Assembly: GCA_965203475.1 (NCBI GenBank)
Contig: OZ241890.1
Coordinates: 620,001 to 684,000 of the forward strand
DNA length: 64,000 nucleotides
Direction of reading: 5' to 3'
Source of the DNA: JABDMD01 sp965203475
Lineage (GTDB): Bacteria; Pseudomonadota; Gammaproteobacteria; UBA4575
In this document: one piece after another, positions 58,496-64,000 of the stretch
Position numbering within the stretch: position 1 is the stretch's first letter
How the letters are laid out: each line of letters starts with the position of its first letter
Notes under the pieces: model-generated
What the model saw: the letters and a program-made list of their open reading frames with translations, nothing else
What the model was told of the DNA's origin: nothing
Databases searched by the model: none
Position numbers and translations under genes: made by a program

Positions 58496-60397
58496 ATGAA
58501 GAACAAAGTTAAAGCCAAGGCCATCTTGGCTTTTTGCGTTTGTATGCTTTTTGTTTTTACAGGAAGCACGAATGCAAATATAGAGGAGCCTAATGTAATA
58601 AAAGATTTACATTATGGTGAAGTCTTATTTCATTTCTATCAAGAGGACTATTTTACTTCCATCGTCCATTTGCTAGCAGCACGCGAACTACAACGCACAA
58701 CAAACCATGTTCCTGAAGACGAGTTGTTATTAGGTGGAATTGATTTGTCTTATGGTTTGCATAGTGAGGCTTCTCGAATTTTTGATAATTTATTACAAGG
58801 CAATGTTCGAGAGACGATAAAAAATCGTGCGTACTATTATCTTGCAAAAATTTACTATCAACGAGGCTATTTGAATGAAGCTGCAGGGTATTTAGAGCAA
58901 GTGCATGGCCCTGTTCAACAAAGTGTGTTTGGCGATTTACGATTACTTATGGGACAAGTTTATCTTGATCAAGGTAAGTACGATGATGCTATTCAAAGCC
59001 TAGTGAAATGGAAAGGGCCAAAAAATTATAAAAATTTTGCTAACTATAACTTGGGTGTAGCTTATTCCAAGCGTGGTGACGTTACTGCAGGTGTCAAGCA
59101 GCTCGGCGCAGTTGGTAAATTAAAAGCAAAATCAGAATCTATGCGTACATTGCGTGATCGTGCGAATTTAGCAGCTGGCTTAACTCTGCTGCAAAACGAT
59201 CAGCCCAAAGAGTCCATAAAATATTTAGAAAAAGTTAGTTTACAAGGGCTTTACTCAAATTTGGCGTTATTAGGAATAGGTTGGGCAAACACTGAAGTTG
59301 ACAAACATCAAGCCGCTTTATCACCGTTAATGGAGTTGCGAAATCGAAGTGCGTATCACCCGGAAGTGCAGGAAGGAATCTTGGCACTTGCCTATGCCTA
59401 TCAAGAACTAGGTTTGAGTGGTCGTGCAGTTCAGGTATACGAGCAAGCAGCTGAAATATATCAAAACGAAGCGCAAGAACTAGGAAAGTCTGCAGATGAA
59501 ATTCAACAAGGCGCATTAGTAACTGCACTGCTAGATCGCACTAAAGGTGGCCCACAAATGGGATGGTTTTGGAGTTTAAGAGAGTTACCAGAATTACCTG
59601 AAGTTAAATATTTTACAGAATTACTAGCAGAGCATGAATTTCATGAAGCGATAAAAAATTTTCGTGACTTATTATTCTTGATTCACAATTTGGAGTATTG
59701 GAATGAAAATATTTCTATATATCTAACCATGCTTGAAACGCGCAAAGTTCGTTATCAAAAATATCTGCCTTTGGTTGAAAAGCGATTGAATGAGTTAGAT
59801 ATGTCTCAACTACAGAATCAAAAAGATAAATTGTCTTTCATGTTAAATGAAATTGAACAAGATAATGAATTTGTAAAACTGGCAACGCATGATGAGAAAG
59901 TAAAACTTGCCAAAATTGAATCCTTATCAGCGCAGCTTGAACAATTAGAAACTCAAGAGCCAAATAATGTAAAAATAAAAGAAATGCGTGAAAAATTAGC
60001 GTTAATGCGAGGTGTAATGCAGTGGCAGATTCATAGCGCATTTATTGAACGTAAATATGAGCATAAAAAAGATATTTCTGAAATTAGAGGGCATTTAACA
60101 GATACGCCAGATAAAAGTGCCTCAGTTAAAGTCGCTATTAATGAGAGTGTAAAAAAATTTGATGAATTTGAATTGCGAATTGCGGCACTGCAAAAAGAAA
60201 TTCAACGCTTAATTCCAATTGCCAAAGAGGTATTCGAAAGACAATCAAGATATCTTGAGTATGTCGCAGTTAAAGAATTAAAACGTCGTGAACAGATATT
60301 GGTAGGTTATGAAAAACATGCTCGCTATGCATTAGCAGCGGCTTATGACGAGGCAGCATCAAAACCCGCAATACTTCCTGAGGATGAGGAGCAATAA
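58496..60397 (+). CDS. Periplasmic TPR protein, 633 aa
   Basis: The signal peptide (AKAILAFCVCMLFVFTGSTNA) is followed by tetratricopeptide repeats up to about residue 360 (SRIFDNLLQG...; YYYLAKIYYQRGYLNEAAGYLEQV; LLMGQVYLDQGKYDDAIQSL; NLGVAYSKRGDVTAGVKQLG). A long helical, coiled-coil C-terminal half follows (EKRLNELDMSQLQNQKDKL). It is a scaffold-type protein; similar proteins occur in TonB-associated and gliding-type clusters. ATG 58496 gives the cleanest signal peptide; 58445 and 58472 are alternatives. The next gene starts after two bases. Confidence 0.8.
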   Translation: MKNKVKAKAILAFCVCMLFVFTGSTNANIEEPNVIKDLHYGEVLFHFYQEDYFTSIVHLLAARELQRTTNHVPEDELLLGGIDLSYGLHSEASRIFDNLLQGNVRETIKNRAYYYLAKIYYQRGYLNEAAGYLEQVHGPVQQSVFGDLRLLMGQVYLDQGKYDDAIQSLVKWKGPKNYKNFANYNLGVAYSKRGDVTAGVKQLGAVGKLKAKSESMRTLRDRANLAAGLTLLQNDQPKESIKYLEKVSLQGLYSNLALLGIGWANTEVDKHQAALSPLMELRNRSAYHPEVQEGILALAYAYQELGLSGRAVQVYEQAAEIYQNEAQELGKSADEIQQGALVTALLDRTKGGPQMGWFWSLRELPELPEVKYFTELLAEHEFHEAIKNFRDLLFLIHNLEYWNENISIYLTMLETRKVRYQKYLPLVEKRLNELDMSQLQNQKDKLSFMLNEIEQDNEFVKLATHDEKVKLAKIESLSAQLEQLETQEPNNVKIKEMREKLALMRGVMQWQIHSAFIERKYEHKKDISEIRGHLTDTPDKSASVKVAINESVKKFDEFELRIAALQKEIQRLIPIAKEVFERQSRYLEYVAVKELKRREQILVGYEKHARYALAAAYDEAASKPAILPEDEEQ

Positions 60398-60399
60398 TC

Positions 60400-63204
60400 A
60401 TGCATTCATTCTCCCTTGCTCGTTTAGGTACTGTATTTTTTATAGCTTTAACGTTTGCTGCTTGTAGTGGTTTAGGCGGTAAGGGCGGAACCATTGGTAG
60501 CATTAGCAAGAAAAATGTCGAAGTAGCGGAAGATGTTCCTGTAGAAAGCAGTCGCAGTAAAGCTATAAACCAATATCGAGAGCTGATTAAAGAAGATCCG
60601 GATAATGCGCATCCAGAGGTAATGCGAAGACTCGGAGATTTACGTATTGAAGAAACGGAAGATTATCTGGCGGATGAAGTCGTAGCTGCAGACCAACATA
60701 CCTTTGCTGAATCAATAAAACTTTATGAGGATTTGTTAGCGAAACATAAAAGCTATGAAGGTCGTGATCGTGTGTTGTATCAATTATCTCGTGCTTATGA
60801 AACAGGCGGTGAACATGAGAAAGCACTGCAAACGTTAGATAGGTTATCGCGTGAATATCCTGATTCTAAATATTTTGCAGAAACACAATTTAGAAGAGCA
60901 GAAATTTTATTTGTAGAAAAGCAGTATGCAAATGCTGAATTATCCTATGAATCCGTGATACAGCAGGGATCGGAAAGTGGCTTTTACATTCATTCACTAT
61001 ATAAACATGGTTGGTCTCATTTCAAGCAGGTCGATTACGATTTTGCAATTCCATCATTTAATTCTGTTCTAGATAATTTATTACAAGCAGGTGTTGAAGA
61101 AGAAGATATTGCACAACTAACCAAAGCTGACCAAGAATTGGTTGACGATACTTTACGCGCAATTGGATTAAGTTTTGTTTATTTAGGTGGACCTGAAGAA
61201 GTTTCAAGTTTCTACGCACAGTCTGGAAGAAAACCTTACGAAGTTCTTGTTTACGAAAGATTAGGTCAACAATACTTAGATAAAAGGCGTTGGAGTGATG
61301 CGGCAAATACCTATAGAGAATTTGTTGAAACGCACAAATTTGATCCAAAAGCGCCTTATTTTCAAATTAAGTCTATAGATGCATTCCAACAAGGTAAGAA
61401 ATTTCCATCTGAAGTTTTACGTGCCAAGAAGCAATTTGTTCAAGACTACAATGTTAAATCTGAGTTTTGGGCGCACAATGACATAAGCAAATCAGAAGAT
61501 ATTGTTGTTTTACTAAAATCAACCATTACTGATTTGGCCAAACATTATCATAATCTTGCGCAAAATACACGAAAGCCGCGAGAGCATTATGATGAAGCTG
61601 CAACTTGGTATAGCGCTTACCTAGAGTCTTTTCCTGAAGATCAAAAAGCACCAGAAATGAATTTTTATTTAGCTGAGGTGCAGTATGAAACAAAGCAATA
61701 TCAAAATGCAGTTCGAGAATATGAAAAGACTGCCTACGCTTATCCAAAACATGCCAAGTCATCTGAGGCAGGTTATGCTGCAATAATTGCTTATAACGAA
61801 TGGTTAAAAATAGAAAAAACTGTAGAAAACAAAACAGCAATTAAATCTCAGTTAATCGATAGCAGTTTCAAGTTTAGTGAAAACCATCCTGAGCATCCTG
61901 AAACTGCAAAGGTGATGACGGTAAGTGCAGAAGAATTGTATGCAAGAAAAGACTATGTGCGAGCCACACAAGCTTCTAATTTTGTCATTGACAATTATCC
62001 ATCCACGGATAAAAAACTTCAGTTAAGTGTGTGGACTGTAAAAGCCCATTCGGCCTTCGATACCAATCAATACGCAGATTCAGAACTAGCATATAAACAA
62101 GCGCTTCAGCGAGTAGAGGCAGATAAAAAACTTAAAGACCCATTAAAGCAACGCTTGGCTGCTTCAATTTATAAACAAGGGGATGCAAGTAAAAAAGAAG
62201 GCAACTTAAAAGCTGCAGTGAGTCATTATTTGCGAGTAGGGCAAGTGGTACCAGATGCAGAAATACGAGCAACTGCACAATATGATGCTTCTGCTGCATT
62301 GTTGGAATTAGAGGATTGGAATAATGCAGCGAATACATTAGAAGATTTTCGATCTCGCTACCCAGAACATGAATTACAAGAAGATGTTACGCAGAAGCTA
62401 GCCGTTTCATATGACAAGGATGGTCAGCATTTAAAAGCAGCAAAAGAATATGAACAAATTGCTGACGCTTCTAAAGACCCTGCACTGCAACGTGAAGCGA
62501 GATTACATTCCGCTGAATTGTATGGCAAAGGAGGCGACATTCATGGCGCAGAAAAAATATTACTTACCTATATTGAACAACATCCTAAACCTGTAGAGTC
62601 TGCAGTTGAAGCTATGCATAAGTTAGTCGTGATGTATGACCAACGTAAAAAAACTAAAGAGAAATTAAGTTGGCAAAGAAAAATTATCCAAACAGATACA
62701 AAAGCAGGCGCTGAACGCACAGATCGCACGAAGTTTTTAGCCGCAAACGCAACCTTAGACCTTGCGCGACCGAAATATGATGCATTTAAACATATTCACT
62801 TAACACATCCTTTAAAGAAAAGTTTAGAGCGTAAGAAAAAACAAATGCAAATTGTATTGGATGCGTATGAAGACGCAAGTAAGTACAAAGTTGCCGCAGT
62901 TACAACAGCAGCCACCTATTGGACTGCAAAAATTTATCAGGACTTCAGTAAAGCTATTATGGATTCAGATCGACCCAAAGGCTTGTCCAAAGAAGAGATT
63001 GAGCAATATGAAATTTTATTGGAAGAACAAGCCTACCCATTCGAAGAAAAGGCAATTGAAATACATGAACTCAATATTGCACGCATTTCGGATGATGTAA
63101 ATGACGAATGGGTTAACAAGAGTATGACGGAATTAGCTGTACTAGCGCCTGCGCTCTATGTGAAAGCAGAAAGGAGTGAGAATGTTGTACAAAATATTTA
63201 TTAA
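60400..63204 (+). CDS. TPR lipoprotein, 934 aa
   Basis: The N-terminus SLARLGTVFFIALTFAAC is a lipoprotein signal with Cys22. The remainder is almost entirely TPR helices, with at least ten repeats recognisable (RVLYQLSRAYETGGEHEKALQTLDRL; ETQFRRAEILFVEKQYANAELSYESV; MNFYLAEVQYETKQYQNAVREYEKTA). Size and repeat density resemble large TPR proteins of gliding or TonB-type clusters. It overlaps the next gene by 23 bases. Confidence 0.82.
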   Translation: MHSFSLARLGTVFFIALTFAACSGLGGKGGTIGSISKKNVEVAEDVPVESSRSKAINQYRELIKEDPDNAHPEVMRRLGDLRIEETEDYLADEVVAADQHTFAESIKLYEDLLAKHKSYEGRDRVLYQLSRAYETGGEHEKALQTLDRLSREYPDSKYFAETQFRRAEILFVEKQYANAELSYESVIQQGSESGFYIHSLYKHGWSHFKQVDYDFAIPSFNSVLDNLLQAGVEEEDIAQLTKADQELVDDTLRAIGLSFVYLGGPEEVSSFYAQSGRKPYEVLVYERLGQQYLDKRRWSDAANTYREFVETHKFDPKAPYFQIKSIDAFQQGKKFPSEVLRAKKQFVQDYNVKSEFWAHNDISKSEDIVVLLKSTITDLAKHYHNLAQNTRKPREHYDEAATWYSAYLESFPEDQKAPEMNFYLAEVQYETKQYQNAVREYEKTAYAYPKHAKSSEAGYAAIIAYNEWLKIEKTVENKTAIKSQLIDSSFKFSENHPEHPETAKVMTVSAEELYARKDYVRATQASNFVIDNYPSTDKKLQLSVWTVKAHSAFDTNQYADSELAYKQALQRVEADKKLKDPLKQRLAASIYKQGDASKKEGNLKAAVSHYLRVGQVVPDAEIRATAQYDASAALLELEDWNNAANTLEDFRSRYPEHELQEDVTQKLAVSYDKDGQHLKAAKEYEQIADASKDPALQREARLHSAELYGKGGDIHGAEKILLTYIEQHPKPVESAVEAMHKLVVMYDQRKKTKEKLSWQRKIIQTDTKAGAERTDRTKFLAANATLDLARPKYDAFKHIHLTHPLKKSLERKKKQMQIVLDAYEDASKYKVAAVTTAATYWTAKIYQDFSKAIMDSDRPKGLSKEEIEQYEILLEEQAYPFEEKAIEIHELNIARISDDVNDEWVNKSMTELAVLAPALYVKAERSENVVQNIY

Positions 63205-63805
63205 TTTAATCGTCTTATCACTTTTTGTACTGATGGTAAGTTGCGCAAATATACCATCAATAAATAAGTCAATGAGCACATCAAATGAAAGTGGGCAAAC
63301 TGATATTGTTGTGAATAAGCCTAACTTTGAGGTGAATGAAGAAACTGTAGCTGCATATGAAAATGCGCTTTCGCATATGAAATCAAGAAACTATGCAGAA
63401 GCAATATTTGAAATGCAAAAAGTAGCAAGCATGGATGAAAGAATTTCAGGTCCCTGGGTAAATATTGGAGTGGCACAAAAGCAATTAGGTGATTTAAGAC
63501 AAGCAGAAATCGCGTACGAAAAAGCGATTTCGATCAATCCTAAAAATCACTTTGCACTCAATAATTTAGCCATTTTAAATAGGGAAAATGGTCAGTATGG
63601 AAAGGCCGAACGTCTATACAAAAAAGCGCTCTCCGCACGTCCGGATTATAAAAACGCCCATCTGAATCTAGCTATATTGTGTGACGTATATTTAAGGAAA
63701 ATAGACTGTGCATTAGAGCATTATCAGCAATATTTGGACTTGAGTGGAGGCCAAGACAAACAGGTAATTGCATGGATGGCGCAGCTTGAAAGTCAAGGTA
63801 GTTAA
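63182..63805 (+). CDS. TPR lipoprotein, 207 aa
   Basis: The signal MLYKIFINLIVLSLFVLMVSC is followed by a linker and about four TPRs (ALSHMKSRNYAEAIFEMQKV; WVNIGVAQKQLGDLRQAEIAYEKAISINPKNHF; ALNNLAILNRENGQYGKAERLYKKAL; LAILCDVYLRKIDCALEHYQQYL). I chose ATG 63182, five bases after AAGGAG; the GTG at 63176 overlaps that ribosome site. It is the third TPR protein in a row, translationally coupled to the previous gene. Confidence 0.83.
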   Translation: MLYKIFINLIVLSLFVLMVSCANIPSINKSMSTSNESGQTDIVVNKPNFEVNEETVAAYENALSHMKSRNYAEAIFEMQKVASMDERISGPWVNIGVAQKQLGDLRQAEIAYEKAISINPKNHFALNNLAILNRENGQYGKAERLYKKALSARPDYKNAHLNLAILCDVYLRKIDCALEHYQQYLDLSGGQDKQVIAWMAQLESQGS

Positions 63806-63807
63806 GC

Positions 63808-64000
63808 ATGCCCACCATACTAAAACGTGTCTTCAAAATTTTAATTGCATTCGTGATTACTAGTGCCGTTTTTGCTGAAGATGCACAAGAGTTAGAAGGT
63901 ATTGATGTGATTGGTAACCGCGAGTTACCTAAAGCACTGGTGATTGTACCGTGGAAACCACCAGAGCCTGGTGAGTTGGATGGAAAACCAATACAAAGTT
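63808..64000 (+). CDS. Exported protein, partial (N-terminus only)
   Basis: The window ends 64 codons into this gene. A signal peptide (VFKILIAFVITSAVFA) is followed by ELEGIDVIGNRELPKALVIVPWKPPEPGEL. The acidic, proline-rich start after the signal is similar to small proteins found beside ExbB/ExbD-type genes in comparable clusters, but I cannot assign a family. It starts two bases after the TPR lipoprotein gene, so the operon continues beyond the window. Confidence 0.6.
   Translation, partial: MPTILKRVFKILIAFVITSAVFAEDAQELEGIDVIGNRELPKALVIVPWKPPEPGELDGKPIQS

Noticed and set aside
1..64000. tRNA, rRNA, insertion sequences, prophage, toxin-antitoxin or restriction genes
   Set aside because: I looked for tRNA arm consensus, transposase and integrase motifs and terminal repeats and saw none. 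A covariance-model scan could still find a small RNA that I missed.

Overview
This window is AT-rich chromosomal DNA from a free-living gammaproteobacterium. The evidence is the FadB/FadA pair, a type II-like citrate synthase, a tail-specific protease (Prc), a MoaA-type Moco pathway, rhombosortase, DUF3379 with an ECF sigma factor, and c-di-GMP proteins. A stand-alone 394-residue ATP sulfurylase of the kind used by sulfur-oxidising gammaproteobacteria suggests, but does not prove, a sulfur oxidiser. I see no rRNA, tRNA, CRISPR array, insertion sequence or prophage. The species cannot be named from this sequence alone.

Layout. 1-2457: a fused MFS/acyltransferase (cut by the window edge), a DUF4396 membrane protein and a 2Fe-2S ferredoxin. 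3034-5925: a large PAS-GGDEF-EAL protein. 5936-11842: small unknowns, an M23 peptidase, an ECF sigma/anti-sigma pair, ATP sulfurylase and a GlcG-like protein. 11934-15287: fadBA. 15294-23833: small membrane proteins, MsrB, rhombosortase, a PilZ-like protein, a CbiX-like chelatase, a radical SAM protein, an MBL hydrolase, a Mug-type glycosylase, DsbB and a MetX-family acyltransferase. 23852-29531: gltA, mobAB, a DUF1244 gene, moeB, yihY and a MazG-like gene. 29577-34644: TraB family, Prc and a HerA-like ATPase. 35035-39895: an aminotransferase and a three-gene VWA / J-domain / NorD-like operon. 39995-45350: a DUF4139 protein, an EamA exporter, a thioredoxin-like protein, an ICL/PEP-mutase-family lyase and a DASS carboxylate carrier. 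45418-49693: moaA, a 5'-truncated EAL gene, moaB, moaE and moeA.

49782 to the window end is the most unusual part. A periplasmic FMN transferase (ApbE) is followed by a closely packed same-strand run of at least eleven envelope genes with no visible internal terminator. They encode an HzsA-like three-haem lipoprotein, a lipoprotein with a CX4CH haem motif, two small outer-membrane barrels (one with an SH3b domain), a TlpA-like thioredoxin, a DUF4266 lipoprotein ending in a Cys-Gly-Cys tail, a DUF3570 barrel, a coiled-coil periplasmic protein, three TPR proteins (two of them lipoproteins), and the start of another exported protein. The DUF3570 barrel carries Asp-x-x-Ser-Gly-Ala-Ser, which matches the ApbE flavinylation consensus, followed eight residues later by a degenerate second copy. 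My working model is an envelope redox module (flavin, haem, thiol) encoded together with a TPR/barrel assembly that resembles TonB-associated or gliding-type envelope machines. This is inference; the motifs and gene order are directly visible.

Moco genes are split between two loci (mobAB/moeB at 25-28 kb and moaA/moaB/moaE/moeA at 45-50 kb). moaC and moaD must lie elsewhere. c-di-GMP signalling is represented by the intact GGDEF-EAL protein, the PilZ-like protein and the truncated EAL gene.
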